DNA of 64,000 nt from Corynebacterium camporealensis (GCF_000980815.1 NZ_CP011311.1:310001-374000); one strand, 5' to 3'; counted from the first letter of the stretch, positions 1 through 8,531 are shown. Notes: generated by a model from the letters alone, not told the origin. Translations and numbers: made by a program.

Positions 1-33
1 GTAAACCTCCGGCTTCGTCAAAGGGACGAAAGC

Positions 34-1278
34 TTATTCAGCTTTCACCGGGCTCCAGAGGGGAGTATCGCGGCGTATCTTGGCCACGCCTTGGCCGGTG
101 AGGCGCCAGGCACGGGCAATGAGGTCGCGGTCGTCGTCAGTAATCAGATTGCCCATCAGACGAGCTGCAGCAGGCATGAGTGCCTTGCCGACTGGGCCGC
201 GCAGTGCGACTGGACCTGCGAAAGGCAGGAACTGTGGATAGGTCAGCAGGCGTGCCGCGGTGCGCGCAAGCAGGAAAGCTTCGCCGTAGTGGGCCCGCAA
301 GGTTTCTGGCCACAGCAGGGTGAAGTCGCGCTCGTCGAGCATCTCCACGGCTAGCTGTGCGGTTTCCAGGCCGTAGTCGATGCCTTCACCGTTGAGGGGG
401 TTGACACACGCAGCGGCATCGCCAATGAGCATCCAGTTCGCACCCGCCACGTTGGACACCGCACCGCCCATCGGGAGTAGGGCAGAGGCGACCTTTTCAA
501 TCTCGCCGAGGCCCCATGCCTCGCGCTGTTGCGCGGCGTAGTGTTGCAGAAGCTTTTTGGTGTTGATGCGGGCGGGGCGCTGCGATGTCGACAGGGCGCC
601 GAGGCCGATGTTGACCTGACCGAGTTCCTCACCGAGGGGGAATATCCAGCCGTAGCCGGGTTGGACGGTGCCGGATTCATCGTTAAGCTCCACGTGCGAA
701 TGCATCCACGGCTCGCTGGCGTGGGTGGAATCAGCGTAGCTACGTGCGGCGATGCCAAAGACCTCGCCTTGGTGCCACGTGCGGCCGAGCTGCTTGCCGA
801 AGGTGGAGCGCACACCATCGGCGACAATCGTCCACTTCGCCTGGATGGTGTCGTCGCCGACTTGGAAGCTGGTGAGGCGATTGCCGTCAAGCTCTGGTTT
901 GGCGGCGGACCCGTGGATGGCCGTGACGCCGTGGTCGAGGGCTGCTTGGCGGAGTTGGGCATCGAAAAGCGTGCGCGGCAGGGCGGTGCCTTCGGTGCTG
1001 GGGTAAGTATCAGGCCACGGTGCGGTAACAGAACCGCCGTAGCCGTGCAGTTTCAAGCCCTGGTTGCGGTAGGTCGGATTGACCTTGATGCCCAGCAGAT
1101 CCAGCTGGTGCATGGCGCGTGGGGTGAGGCCATCGCCGCAGGTCTTGTCGCGGGGGAACTCGGCGGCATCGATAAGTGCGACCTCCCAGCCAGCGCGGGC
1201 GGCATGGATGGCAGCGGCTGAGCCGGAAGGCCCGGCGCCGACGACGGCGACATCGAAAAGCTTGGGCATGTCGACCAT
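34..1278 (-). CDS. menJ: Geranylgeranyl reductase family FAD enzyme, probable menaquinone side-chain reductase
   Basis: Predicted flavoprotein that saturates one isoprene unit of the menaquinone tail, as MenJ does in mycobacteria. It is 414 aa. An N-terminal Rossmann motif GAGPSG at residues 14-19 binds FAD. The C-G-D-G element at 47-50 and the late GDAAACVNPLNGEGI stretch (around 285-305) are typical of the geranylgeranyl reductase branch of the PHBH fold. It is divergent from the polyprenyl diphosphate synthase gene next door, which would make the tail that it reduces. Corynebacteria contain dihydromenaquinones, which fits. The start at 1278 could also be the internal ATG at 1269 (MPKLFD). 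Family assignment is firm; the exact substrate is inferred from context. Confidence 0.8.
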   Translation of the reverse strand: MVDMPKLFDVAVVGAGPSGSAAAIHAARAGWEVALIDAAEFPRDKTCGDGLTPRAMHQLDLLGIKVNPTYRNQGLKLHGYGGSVTAPWPDTYPSTEGTALPRTLFDAQLRQAALDHGVTAIHGSAAKPELDGNRLTSFQVGDDTIQAKWTIVADGVRSTFGKQLGRTWHQGEVFGIAARSYADSTHASEPWMHSHVELNDESGTVQPGYGWIFPLGEELGQVNIGLGALSTSQRPARINTKKLLQHYAAQQREAWGLGEIEKVASALLPMGGAVSNVAGANWMLIGDAAACVNPLNGEGIDYGLETAQLAVEMLDERDFTLLWPETLRAHYGEAFLLARTAARLLTYPQFLPFAGPVALRGPVGKALMPAAARLMGNLITDDDRDLIARAWRLTGQGVAKIRRDTPLWSPVKAE

Positions 1279-1375
1279 TGTTGCAGATTAAGCCGCCTCG
1301 ACTATGTTTCCCCCTAGGTAGTGGACTAGGTTAGTAAAGGATTATCAGGTAACTAGGAGCAAGGACCTTCTTTTC

Positions 1376-2371
1376 ATGAGCAACGGCGACAACTCCGTCG
1401 ACTTGGGCAACTCGCAGCTCAACGCTCGCGTGCACGAAGGCGTGGCGGCGGTTGAGGAATTGCTGCAAACCGAAATTAACCGCGGTGAAGCATTTGTCTA
1501 CGACAAAGCTCAACACCTAGTCGCCGCGGGTGGCAAGCGATTCCGCCCCGTGATGGCACTGTTGGCCTCGGAATACGGCACTGACCCTTACAACGCCAAC
1601 GTTATTAAGGCTGCTGCTTCCGTGGAAATGGTCCACGTTGCCACCTTGTATCACGACGACGTCATGGACGAAGCTGACCGCCGTCGCGGCGTGGAATCGG
1701 CGAACTCCCGCTGGAACAATTCCGTCGCCATTTTGGCCGGCGATGCGTTGCTGGCTCACGCATCGAGGTTGATGAGTGAGCTCGATACGCATACCGTTTC
1801 GCACTTCGCGGAGACCTTCGAAGAGCTGGTCACCGGACAGATGCGTGAGACCGAAGGCGCCGGCGAGGCCAACCCAGTGGAGCATTACCTGGCGGTTATC
1901 AAGGAAAAGACTGCGGTGCTGATTGCGTCGTCGTCCTACTTGGGCGCTTATCACGCTGGCGCTAGCCCGGAACATGCTGTGGCTTTGAAGCGCATTGGTT
2001 CCTATGTGGGCATGATTTTCCAGATTGTTGACGACATTATCGACATCTTCTCCGACCCGGGTGATTCCGGTAAGACCCCGGGTACTGACCTGCGTGAAGG
2101 TGTCTTCACTCTGCCGGTGCTCTATGCGTTGGAAGAGGACAACGAAGTAGGTGAGGAGCTGCGCGCCCTGTTGACTGGCCCGCTGACGTCCGATGCCGAT
2201 GTCGGCCGCGCACTGGAGCTTCTCCATGCTTCCAATGGCCGTGCTAAGGCCATGGCAGTCGTACAGCAGTACCTCGATGCAGTGGATGCTGAACTGCACA
2301 CCCTGCCTCAGAATGCTGCGACGTGCGCGCTGCACCAGCTTGCTGACTACACCGTGCAAAGAGTCGGTTAA
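1376..2371 (+). CDS. ispB: Trans-polyprenyl diphosphate synthase
   Basis: Condenses isopentenyl diphosphate units onto an allylic primer to make the long prenyl tail, most likely of menaquinone. It is 331 aa, normal for the family. The first aspartate-rich motif DDVMD is at residues 94-98, followed by the RRRG arginines. The second, DDIID, is at 219-223, followed by the GKTPGTDLREG segment. The position between menJ and tRNA-Tyr matches the corynebacterial menaquinone locus. An AGGAG element lies upstream of the ATG. Chain length cannot be read from the sequence with certainty. Confidence 0.87.
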   Translation: MSNGDNSVDLGNSQLNARVHEGVAAVEELLQTEINRGEAFVYDKAQHLVAAGGKRFRPVMALLASEYGTDPYNANVIKAAASVEMVHVATLYHDDVMDEADRRRGVESANSRWNNSVAILAGDALLAHASRLMSELDTHTVSHFAETFEELVTGQMRETEGAGEANPVEHYLAVIKEKTAVLIASSSYLGAYHAGASPEHAVALKRIGSYVGMIFQIVDDIIDIFSDPGDSGKTPGTDLREGVFTLPVLYALEEDNEVGEELRALLTGPLTSDADVGRALELLHASNGRAKAMAVVQQYLDAVDAELHTLPQNAATCALHQLADYTVQRVG

Positions 2372-2435
2372 CCTGCCGATTTGCCCCCGAAGGGGACGCG
2401 TGTAGTAGAGTTACTTCTCGCACCACAGAGTGCAT

Positions 2436-2517
2436 GCCAGGTTGCCCGAGCGGCCAAAGGGAGCGGACTGTAAATCCGCCGGCATTGCCTTCAGAAGTTC
2501 GAATCTTCTACCTGGCA
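2436..2517 (+). tRNA. tRNA-Tyr (anticodon GTA)
   Basis: Acceptor arms GCCAGGT and ACCTGGC pair. The anticodon stem is GCGGA/TCCGC with loop CTGTAAA, giving GTA at 2470-2472. A long variable arm makes it a type II tRNA, as expected for bacterial tyrosine tRNA. CCA is encoded at 2518-2520. A strong terminator follows at once. Confidence 0.95.
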
Positions 2518-2522
2518 CCACC

Positions 2523-2556
2523 AACACCCCACGGAAATCCGTGGGGTGTTCTTTTT
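2523..2556 (+). terminator. Rho-independent terminator after tRNA-Tyr
   Basis: A perfect 13-bp stem (AACACCCCACGGA with its complement) with a 2-nt loop is followed by CTTTTT. It closes the tRNA-Tyr transcript. Confidence 0.85.
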
Positions 2557-2624
2557 GGTTTTAACTCTTCACTGCGTTGGTGTCTTCTACGGGTTGTTCG
2601 GGCCTGTGTGTGGGGTGGGGCACT

Positions 2625-2830
2625 GGGTTGCTTTCCGGGCAGCTTGTCGTATTCGCGCGCGTTCCTGGGGTCCGAGCGAGGTTTTGGGGTGAAACGCGGA
2701 GCAAATGGACACCTAGGAGAGTGGCTCGGGTTGCTTTCGGGGCAGCTTGTCGTATTCGCGCGCGTTCCTGGGATCCGGGCGAGGTTTTGGGGTGAAACGC
2801 GGAGCAAATGGACACTCGGGGAGTGGCGAG
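2625..2830. repeat. Tandem pair of a 103-bp intergenic repeat
   Basis: Two head-to-tail copies, 2625-2727 and 2728-2830, differ at only a handful of positions. Each runs from GGGTTGCTTTC through GGGCAGCTTGTCGTATTC and AACGCGGAGCAAATGGACAC. A third, diverged copy lies at about 44230-44327 with the same 70-nt spacing between the GGGCAG and GGACAC landmarks. Neither strand shows a credible gene here. The rest of the tRNA-Tyr to tRNA-Thr gap (2557-3000) shows nothing I recognise. Confidence 0.85.
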
Positions 2831-3000
2831 GTGCTGACTGTGGCAGCTGCACAAAGAAGGTAGGTTTAAGCGTGCAATCATGGTGTATGAAAATATGCGA
2901 TACGCTGGCGATTTGTGTTCGTAGCTTAAGTCGGGTTACTCTTTTGAAGTCCGCAACGGAGAGCACAACGAAATATTGTTGAGTTCTACGGCGAGGATAT

Positions 3001-3073
3001 GCCCCCTTAGCTCAGTCGGCAGAGCGTTTCCATGGTAAGGAAAAGGTCGACAGTTCGATTCTGTCAGGGGGCT
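3001..3073 (+). tRNA. tRNA-Thr (anticodon GGT)
   Basis: Acceptor GCCCCCT pairs with AGGGGGC at 3066-3072. The D arm is GCTCAGTCGGCAGAGC. The anticodon stem TTTCC/GGAAA encloses ATGGTAA, giving GGT. CCA is encoded at 3074-3076. Confidence 0.93.
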
Positions 3074-3114
3074 CCATTCATGTCTCAGGACATTTGTTTC
3101 TGAGAAGTGAATAT

Positions 3115-3186
3115 GGCGGTGTAGCTCAGTGGTAGAGCAAGCGACTCATAATCGCTGTGTCGCGAGTTCAATTCTCGCCATCGCTA
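3115..3186 (+). tRNA. tRNA-Met (anticodon CAT)
   Basis: Acceptor GGCGGTG pairs, with G-U wobbles, to CATCGCT. The anticodon stem AGCGA/TCGCT encloses CTCATAA, giving CAT. CCA is not encoded (CAA follows). It is called elongator methionine because the acceptor starts with a G that is paired in the stem and the tRNA cluster context fits. A lysidine-modified Ile tRNA cannot be excluded by eye. Confidence 0.88.
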
Positions 3187-3223
3187 CAAGGACATCCTGC
3201 TTTGGTAGGGTTTCCAGGTGTAG

Positions 3224-3296
3224 AGGGGCGTGGCGCAATTGGTAGCGCAACGGTCTCCAAAACCGTAGGTTGCAGGTTCGAGTCCTGTCGCCCCTG
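3224..3296 (+). tRNA. tRNA-Trp (anticodon CCA)
   Basis: Acceptor AGGGGCG pairs with CGCCCCT at 3289-3295. The anticodon stem ACGGT/ACCGT encloses CTCCAAA, giving CCA. The T arm GCAGGTTCGAGTCCTGT is canonical. The 3' CCA is not encoded. Confidence 0.94.
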
Positions 3297-3304
3297 CAAA
3301 ATAG

Positions 3305-3332
3305 GCCGGCCACTTCGTGTGGTCGGCTTTTT
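3305..3332 (+). terminator. Terminator after tRNA-Trp
   Basis: Stem GCCGGCCAC / GTGGTCGGC (one G-T pair) with a 5-nt loop is followed by TTTTT. It separates the tRNA transcript from secE. Confidence 0.75.
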
Positions 3333-3347
3333 GTTTGTCTTGACCTT

Positions 3348-3356
3348 TGCTAGAGT
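3348..3356 (+). promoter_or_regulatory. Predicted extended -10 promoter for secE-nusG
   Basis: TGCTAGAGT fits the extended -10 pattern TGnTAnnnT. A start of transcription would fall near 3363, about 55 nt before the secE GTG. There is no convincing -35; that region overlaps the T-run of the preceding terminator. Confidence 0.45.
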
Positions 3357-3417
3357 TGTCAAAGTTAAGCAGGCTTATATGGCCTTCAGCGTTCAGTCTC
3401 CAAGGAGGACAACCGCC

Positions 3418-3732
3418 GTGAGCGATGAACAGGCAGGCGCACCGCGTCCTACTGGTAAGCGCCAGCTTTCGGGAGCTGCGGATACCACCACGTCGCAGGC
3501 CTACGAGGCGAAGCGCGATACCCGCGCACAATCCGAGGAGAGCCCCGGCGGCGGCGTAGGCGCCTTCCCGGGTGAGGTCGCCACCGAGATGAAGAAGGTG
3601 GTCTGGCCAACTCCGAAGGAGATGGTGCAGTACACCCTGGTGACCTTCGCATTCCTGATCATCATGACCGCCCTGGTATGGGGCGTCGACACGCTGGTCG
3701 GCCTGGGAGTTGAGCAGGTGCTCACTCCTTAG
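3418..3732 (+). CDS. secE: Preprotein translocase subunit SecE
   Basis: Membrane subunit of the SecYEG protein-conducting channel. The protein is 104 aa with a hydrophilic N-terminal half, the conserved EMKKVVWPTPKEM amphipathic motif at residues 57-69, and one membrane span at about 72-96. A GTG start is chosen at 3418 because AGGAGG lies 9 nt upstream. Reading further upstream in frame would run through tRNA-Trp and give non-family sequence. nusG follows about 120 nt downstream, after a terminator-like hairpin. Confidence 0.92.
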   Translation: MSDEQAGAPRPTGKRQLSGAADTTTSQAYEAKRDTRAQSEESPGGGVGAFPGEVATEMKKVVWPTPKEMVQYTLVTFAFLIIMTALVWGVDTLVGLGVEQVLTP

Positions 3733-3759
3733 TAGGATACAAACCTATAAGTCTTTCAT

Positions 3760-3798
3760 CCCGCCGGTTTCCGCACAGGAAACGGCGGGATACTTTTT
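3760..3798 (+). terminator. Terminator-like hairpin between secE and nusG
   Basis: CCCGCC plus GTTTCC pairs with GGAAAC plus GGCGGG around a GCACA loop, with one bulged G, then TACTTTTT. It may be a partial terminator, since secE and nusG are usually cotranscribed. Confidence 0.65.
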
Positions 3799-3853
3799 GC
3801 CTTAGGCTGGCGGGTAAACACCCGACGAGCCCCACGAGAAGATGGAGTAAACC

Positions 3854-4741
3854 ATGAGCGACGAGAAGAACGTCGAAACCGTAGAGACTTCGGTGGAGGC
3901 CGAGCTGATCGGCAGCGTCCAGGACCAGGCCGCAGAAGCCGTAGCCGACGCCGAAGGCGATGCTGCCCAGACCGCGGCGGATGAGTCCGCAGCAGAGGAT
4001 GCCGAGGACGTACCGGCAGAGGCTGCCGCAGAAGAAGCCCCGGCAAACCCGGAAGAGGCTCTGGCAGCTGCTGAAGAGACTGACCCGGATGCGGAGTACC
4101 GCAAGCGTCTGCGCGAGTACGTGCGTGAGCTGAAGAAGCTGCCGGGCCAGTGGTACATCATTCAGTGCTACTCCGGTTACGAGAACAAGGTGAAGACCAA
4201 CCTGGACATGCGTGCCCAGACCCTCGAGGTGGAAGACTCCATCTTCGACGTGGTCGTTCCGATTGAGCAGGTTCTCGAGGCCAACAAGGACGGCAAGAAG
4301 AAGCTCGTCAAGAAGAAGCTGCTGCCGGGCTACGTCCTGGTGCGCATGGAGCTTAACGATGCCGCATGGTCCGTCGTCCGCGATACCCCAGGCGTGACCT
4401 CGTTCGTGGGCAACGAGGGTAATGCAACCCCGGTGAAGATTCGCGACGTCGCCAAGTTCCTGCTCCCGAACGACACCGCTGCCTCCAAGGGCGAGGCTGC
4501 CGCCAACAAGGACGAAGGCGAGCAGGTTGTCTCCATGCCGGAGAAGGAGCTGAAGAAGGCTTACGCACACGACTACGAGGTCGGCGAGGCTGTCACCATC
4601 CTGTCCGGCCCGCTGGCATCGGTGTCCGCTACTATTTCCGAAATCGACCCGGAAACCGGCAAGATGCAGGGCCTGGTGTCCATCTTCGGCCGCGAGACCC
4701 CGGTGGAGCTGTCCCCGACCGAGATCGAGCGCATTTCCTAA
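3854..4741 (+). CDS. nusG: Transcription termination/antitermination factor NusG
   Basis: Binds RNA polymerase, suppresses pausing and links transcription to Rho or ribosomes. It is 295 aa, longer than the roughly 180-aa E. coli protein because residues 1-80 are an acidic, alanine-rich extension, a known actinobacterial trait. The NGN domain begins near 98 (GQWYIIQCYSGYENKV). The C-terminal KOW domain is at about 243-290 (VGEAVTILSGPLASVSA). It lies downstream of secE and upstream of rplK, the standard order. Confidence 0.95.
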   Translation: MSDEKNVETVETSVEAELIGSVQDQAAEAVADAEGDAAQTAADESAAEDAEDVPAEAAAEEAPANPEEALAAAEETDPDAEYRKRLREYVRELKKLPGQWYIIQCYSGYENKVKTNLDMRAQTLEVEDSIFDVVVPIEQVLEANKDGKKKLVKKKLLPGYVLVRMELNDAAWSVVRDTPGVTSFVGNEGNATPVKIRDVAKFLLPNDTAASKGEAAANKDEGEQVVSMPEKELKKAYAHDYEVGEAVTILSGPLASVSATISEIDPETGKMQGLVSIFGRETPVELSPTEIERIS

Positions 4742-4796
4742 GGCATTTTTCCAACACACGCTGCGAATTTGCCGCGGCGTGAGGATTTGGATCTAA

Positions 4797-4836
4797 GGCG
4801 CACGGTGTTCTAGACTGGAACGCCGTGCGCCTTTTT
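4797..4836 (+). terminator. Terminator after nusG
   Basis: A 14-bp stem (GGCGCACGG TGTTC with its complement, one T-G pair) with a 7-nt loop is followed by TTTTT. Very strong; it separates secE-nusG from the L11 operon. Confidence 0.85.
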
Positions 4837-4948
4837 CGTGCACACATGTACAAACGTAAATCCCCCGGTGGCCTGCAACAGGGCATCCGGACGGGCACTG
4901 TTATTCATCGTGGCAGTGACCCGGTACCACAGGAATTGAGGTAATTCG

Positions 4949-5392
4949 ATGGCTCCGAAGAAGAAGGTAACTGGCTTCATCAAGCTGCAGATCGAGGCAG
5001 GCGCTGCTAACCCGGCACCTCCGGTTGGCCCGGCACTGGGTGCCCACGGCGTCAACATCATGGAATTCTGCAAGGCTTACAACGCCGCTACCGAAAACCA
5101 GCGCGGCAACGTCGTGCCGGTTGAGATCACCGTTTACGAGGATCGCTCCTTCGATTTCAAGCTGAAGACTCCGCCGGCTGCCAAGCTGCTGCTGAAGGCC
5201 GCTGGTATCCAGAAGGGCTCCGGCGTCCCGCACACCGACAAGGTCGGCTCCGTGACCTGGGATCAGTGCAAGGAGATTGCACAGACCAAGTTCGAGGACC
5301 TCAACGCTCGTGACATCGACAACGGCGCCCGCGCTATCGCTGGTACCGCTCGCTCCATGGGCATCACCGTTGAAGGTATCCCGGCTAAGTAA
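4949..5392 (+). CDS. rplK: 50S ribosomal protein L11
   Basis: Forms the GTPase-associated centre with 23S rRNA and L10/L12. It is 147 aa, the usual length. The N-terminal PPVGPALG motif (residues 26-33) and the [17 protein letters not shown] region of the rRNA-binding domain are intact. These are the regions where thiopeptide resistance usually arises. It is followed by rplA after 90 nt. A short hairpin (AGGGATAATCCCT) in the spacer is the only structure seen there. Confidence 0.96.
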   Translation: MAPKKKVTGFIKLQIEAGAANPAPPVGPALGAHGVNIMEFCKAYNAATENQRGNVVPVEITVYEDRSFDFKLKTPPAAKLLLKAAGIQKGSGVPHTDKVGSVTWDQCKEIAQTKFEDLNARDIDNGARAIAGTARSMGITVEGIPAK

Positions 5393-5482
5393 AATTACAT
5401 CGCTCCAGGGATAATCCCTGGCGCGTGGTAGGGCCCGCTTCGGCCCGATTGACCACACCAATTCGAGTAAAGGAATTGCATA

Positions 5483-6187
5483 ATGAGCACCAAGTCTAAG
5501 GCTTACAAGGCCGCTGCTGAGCTGGTGGACAAGTCCCGCCAGTACCGCCCGATCGAGGCCGTCAAGCTGGCCAAGGAGACCTCCTCCAAGAACTTCGACG
5601 CCACCGTTGACGTCGTCTTCCGCCTGGGCGTTGACCCGCGCAAGGCTGACCAGCTGGTTCGCGGCACCGTCTCCCTGCCGAACGGCACCGGTAAGGACGT
5701 TCGCGTTGCTGTCTTCGCTGAGGGCGAGAAGGCTACCGCTGCTAAGGAAGCTGGCGCAGACATCGCTGGCACCGAGGAGCTGCTCGAGGCTATCAACGCT
5801 GGCAACATCGACTTCGACGTTGCTATCGCTACCCCGGACCAGATGGCTAAGGTCGGCCGCGTTGCTCGCGTCCTGGGCCCGCGTGGTCTGATGCCGAACC
5901 CGAAGACCGGCACCGTCACCGCTGACGTTGCTAAGGCTATCGGCGAGGTCAAGGGCGGCAAGATCTCCTTCCGCGTTGACAAGGCTGCTAACCTGCACGC
6001 CATCATCGGCAAGGCTTCCTTCGACGCTGAGAAGCTGGCTGAGAATTACGGCGCACTCATGGACGAGATCCAGCGCCTGAAGCCGGCATCCGCAAAGGGC
6101 GTTTACATCAAGCGCGCTACCATCTCCACCACCTCCGGCCCGGGCATCCCGGTCGACGGTTCGGTGCAGAAGAACTACCTGGACTAA
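5483..6187 (+). CDS. rplA: 50S ribosomal protein L1
   Basis: Builds the mobile L1 stalk at the ribosomal E site and, in many bacteria, represses its own operon through the mRNA. It is 234 aa. The conserved signature [22 protein letters not shown] is present in the second half, with the [11 protein letters not shown] segment after it. AAAGGAATTG lies before the ATG. It is in one operon with rplK and is followed by a terminator. Confidence 0.96.
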   Translation: MSTKSKAYKAAAELVDKSRQYRPIEAVKLAKETSSKNFDATVDVVFRLGVDPRKADQLVRGTVSLPNGTGKDVRVAVFAEGEKATAAKEAGADIAGTEELLEAINAGNIDFDVAIATPDQMAKVGRVARVLGPRGLMPNPKTGTVTADVAKAIGEVKGGKISFRVDKAANLHAIIGKASFDAEKLAENYGALMDEIQRLKPASAKGVYIKRATISTTSGPGIPVDGSVQKNYLD

Positions 6188-6201
6188 TTACATCCAGCGC
6201 T

Positions 6202-6225
6202 AACCCATCCTGCGGGGTGGGTTTT
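6202..6225 (+). terminator. Terminator after rplA
   Basis: AACCCATCC pairs with GGGTGGGTT (T-G included) around TGCG, followed by TTC. Confidence 0.65.
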
Positions 6226-6242
6226 CGGCGTTTTATGCCCGC

Positions 6243-6248
6243 TACAAT
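6243..6248 (+). promoter_or_regulatory. -10 box TACAAT close to the start codon
   Basis: TACAAT sits 8 nt before the ATG at 6257, so the transcript would begin at or next to the start codon (leaderless or nearly so). No Shine-Dalgarno sequence is present. There is no clear -35. Confidence 0.5.
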
Positions 6249-6256
6249 TTTGGGCT

Positions 6257-6739
6257 ATGTGCCTTACTTATCCTGCGCATCTGCGCGGTGCGAGCCTGAA
6301 GCTTTCCGATGCCCCCTTGAAAACCTGGCAGCACACCAACGAATCCCTGCTCCTGGGACATGGCAAGGCAACTTTTGAGGCGGCAGCCGATAACCTCTTC
6401 AGCTTCCGCGCCCACGCCCGCGCTGGAGTGGAGGTCAGCCCGCACCCACAGCGTGAGGATGCTGTCATGCTGCGCTTTGGTCCGACGCTTTCGCCGTGTC
6501 TTATCCTGCAACGCGAGCGCACCAACAACCGTGCGGTGCTCGTTTACGGCACCCTGCCCGGCCACGTTGAGTGCGGGGAAGAGGCCTTCATCGTTGAGCT
6601 TCACGATGACGGCCGCGTCATGGGTAAGTGCTGCGCCTTCTCCCGTCACGCCTGGTGGCCAGCAAAACTAGCCCCCTGGGCAGCCCGCCGGGTGCAGCTG
6701 CACATCACCAGAAAGTATCTCGAAGGCATGCGCCCGTAG
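6257..6739 (+). CDS. DUF1990 family protein
   Basis: Function unknown. It is 160 aa and soluble. It has the features of the DUF1990 family: an early FxxAxxxLFSFRAH block (about 36-52), a RFGPTLSPCLIL block near 73, a VLVYGTLPGHVECGEEAF block near 93-111, and a C-terminal segment with HAWWPAKLAPWAARRVQ. The family belongs to the START/Bet v 1-like folds that bind small hydrophobic molecules, but no ligand is known to me. It is probably read from a leaderless transcript. It has no obvious operon partner; the lipoprotein gene downstream has its own -10 box. Confidence 0.7.
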   Translation: MCLTYPAHLRGASLKLSDAPLKTWQHTNESLLLGHGKATFEAAADNLFSFRAHARAGVEVSPHPQREDAVMLRFGPTLSPCLILQRERTNNRAVLVYGTLPGHVECGEEAFIVELHDDGRVMGKCCAFSRHAWWPAKLAPWAARRVQLHITRKYLEGMRP

Positions 6740-6740
6740 T

Positions 6741-6746
6741 TATACT
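6741..6746 (+). promoter_or_regulatory. -10 box for the lipoprotein gene
   Basis: TATACT immediately follows the stop codon of the DUF1990 gene. The start codon at 6774 has its own AAGGAG, so this transcript has a short leader. Confidence 0.45.
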
Positions 6747-6773
6747 GGCTCCCATCAAGTCCAAGGAGCCGAC

Positions 6774-7142
6774 ATGAAGACAACCAAGACGCTCGCTAGC
6801 GCACTGCTCTCCCTAGCGCTGCCTTTCGGTCTGGCAGCTTGCGGGGAAGACGCGGAAGAGACCGCCGCACCAGCGCCGTCGCCAGCCGCTACTGGCGACG
6901 TTGCTGCCGACGACGAGGGTCGGGATGATATCGGTACATTTACCGTTCAATGCGAAGTCTTAGAAGGCGACAAAGCCGTCGGATACGTGAGCGGTAACAG
7001 CGCACAGAACCACGAGGAAGCCGAAGACATCGCCGAGGAATTCCTCTCCCTCTTCGGACCAGATGCCGAGATGCAGGAGTGCGAACCCCAAGATGAGTAT
7101 CAGTCCCTGGGTGCGTACACCCTAGACCACGAACCGCTCTAA
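6774..7142 (+). CDS. Small secreted lipoprotein of unknown function
   Basis: 122 aa. Signal peptide of about 22 residues (MKTTKTLASALLSLALPFG) ending in the lipobox LAAC, so Cys23 would be lipidated and the protein held on the outer face of the membrane. The mature part is small and acidic, with an Ala/Pro/Asp-rich linker to about residue 50. A C-terminal module follows with two cysteines (in FTVQCEVLEGDK and MQECEPQDEYQSLG) that could form a disulfide. I recognise no domain. It ends one base before the convergent decarboxylase-like gene. Confidence 0.75.
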   Translation: MKTTKTLASALLSLALPFGLAACGEDAEETAAPAPSPAATGDVAADDEGRDDIGTFTVQCEVLEGDKAVGYVSGNSAQNHEEAEDIAEEFLSLFGPDAEMQECEPQDEYQSLGAYTLDHEPL

Positions 7143-8531
7143 CTAACGAACATCGATGGCGTCGAGTACCCATTCCTGCGCCGAATTCCGACGGATATTC
7201 TTCGCCAACGGAATCTGATGCGAGGCCGATTCCAGGATGTGCATGAAGTAGCCCGCGGTATTCGGAATGGCAATCGTATCGCCGACCGCGACGCCGTCCG
7301 GGAAATCGAGCTTGCGACGCAAAATGACCTCATCTTCGATGCAGTAGGCACCGACCATGAAACCGGTGCGCGGCTCACGTTCCACATCACCTGCGGTCGG
7401 CACGAGCGCAGGGTCCAGCAGCAAGTCATCCGCTGCAGTGCGGCATTGCGTGCGATTCATCGCCACACCAATCAACGGCAGCCCGTCGGAGCGTGACTTA
7501 AGGAAAGACACCTCGGTCAGGATTATGCCGCAGCCATCGAGCAGGCTGCGCCCAGGTTCCAGGTGCAGCGCAATATCGCGCTGCCTGAGCGCTTCCTTGG
7601 TGGTGCCGTGCTCGGGAGTATCGCCATCGAGAAGCTGGCCCAACCACTCACCGCGCGTCGGAGTCTGCCAGAAGGGATAGGTATTGCTCAGTGGGTCAGA
7701 CTTCCACGTAAACGGTTCACCGGTGCCGTCACGCTGTGCTTGGATGCGCTTTTGGTAGTGCTCCCACTGCGCGGGATCTTCCAGGTAACTCATCGGCACA
7801 CCACCGCCGATATCAATGAACTTCGTCGGCTGGCCCTGCGCACGCAGGTGGTCGACCAAGGAAATTGCTTCGCCCAGTGCTAGACGACGATCCGCTTCCG
7901 CATAACCGTGCAAATGCACATGCACGCCCACAGCCTCAACACCTTCTGGCCACTGCGCGTCCTTCCACTGACCGAGCAGCTCACCAAAACGCGTAGGCGG
8001 CAGCTTTGATGGATCGGGGGCTAGTCGCGGCGCGAGGCGGGCGCGCGACGGCATGCCGTCGCGCAGGGAGGAGGAATTCAAGCGCCCAATGCGTTCTAGC
8101 TCCGCGCGGGAATCACACGAAATCACCACGCCGGCGTCCAATGCGATGCGAAGGAGTTCGTCGGTTTTGATGGCAGCGCTGACGATGATGCGCTCGGGTT
8201 CCACGCCGGCATCGAGGACCTGGAGAAGCTCGTCGCGGCTCGCGACATCAATGCCATGTCCTGCGGTGCGTGCAGCATCAACGAAGGTCAGTGCCTTGTT
8301 TGCTTTGCGAGCAAAGAAGACTTTGGTGTTGACGCCGCGGGAGGTGCCGGCATCGATAAGCTCTGCGGCGTTACGCGGCAGCGGTGAGGCATCCAGGACG
8401 TTAACTGGGGAGCCGAACTCCTGGGTGAGCGCGCGGACCTGCTCTGGATTGCTGAGTAGCTCTTGCATCCAGGGCTCCCAGCGCGCGGCGAGAGGAACGG
8501 TTCCGTGAATCGGCAAAATCTTGTCGGTCAT
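7143..8531 (-). CDS. Type III PLP-dependent decarboxylase-like enzyme (Y4yA / SbnH-like)
   Basis: An alanine-racemase-fold PLP enzyme of the ornithine/diaminopimelate decarboxylase group. It is 462 aa from the ATG at 8531. The PLP lysine is expected at K76 in FFARKANKA. HVHLHGYAE and a glycine-rich IGGGVPM phosphate-binding segment follow. The start is chosen because it overlaps the stop of the preceding gene by ATGA; an in-frame start at 8555 lies inside that gene. It is the third gene of an overlapping cassette with an FAD protein and a cysteine-synthase-like enzyme. SbnH-type enzymes decarboxylate siderophore intermediates, which suggests a small-molecule pathway here. Substrate unknown. 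Confidence 0.72.
   Translation of the reverse strand: MTDKILPIHGTVPLAARWEPWMQELLSNPEQVRALTQEFGSPVNVLDASPLPRNAAELIDAGTSRGVNTKVFFARKANKALTFVDAARTAGHGIDVASRDELLQVLDAGVEPERIIVSAAIKTDELLRIALDAGVVISCDSRAELERIGRLNSSSLRDGMPSRARLAPRLAPDPSKLPPTRFGELLGQWKDAQWPEGVEAVGVHVHLHGYAEADRRLALGEAISLVDHLRAQGQPTKFIDIGGGVPMSYLEDPAQWEHYQKRIQAQRDGTGEPFTWKSDPLSNTYPFWQTPTRGEWLGQLLDGDTPEHGTTKEALRQRDIALHLEPGRSLLDGCGIILTEVSFLKSRSDGLPLIGVAMNRTQCRTAADDLLLDPALVPTAGDVEREPRTGFMVGAYCIEDEVILRRKLDFPDGVAVGDTIAIPNTAGYFMHILESASHQIPLAKNIRRNSAQEWVLDAIDVR

Noticed and set aside
2434..2982. 182-codon plus-strand frame across tRNA-Tyr and the tandem repeat
   Set aside because: It begins inside the tRNA and its apparent peptide repeats come only from the 103-bp DNA repeat.
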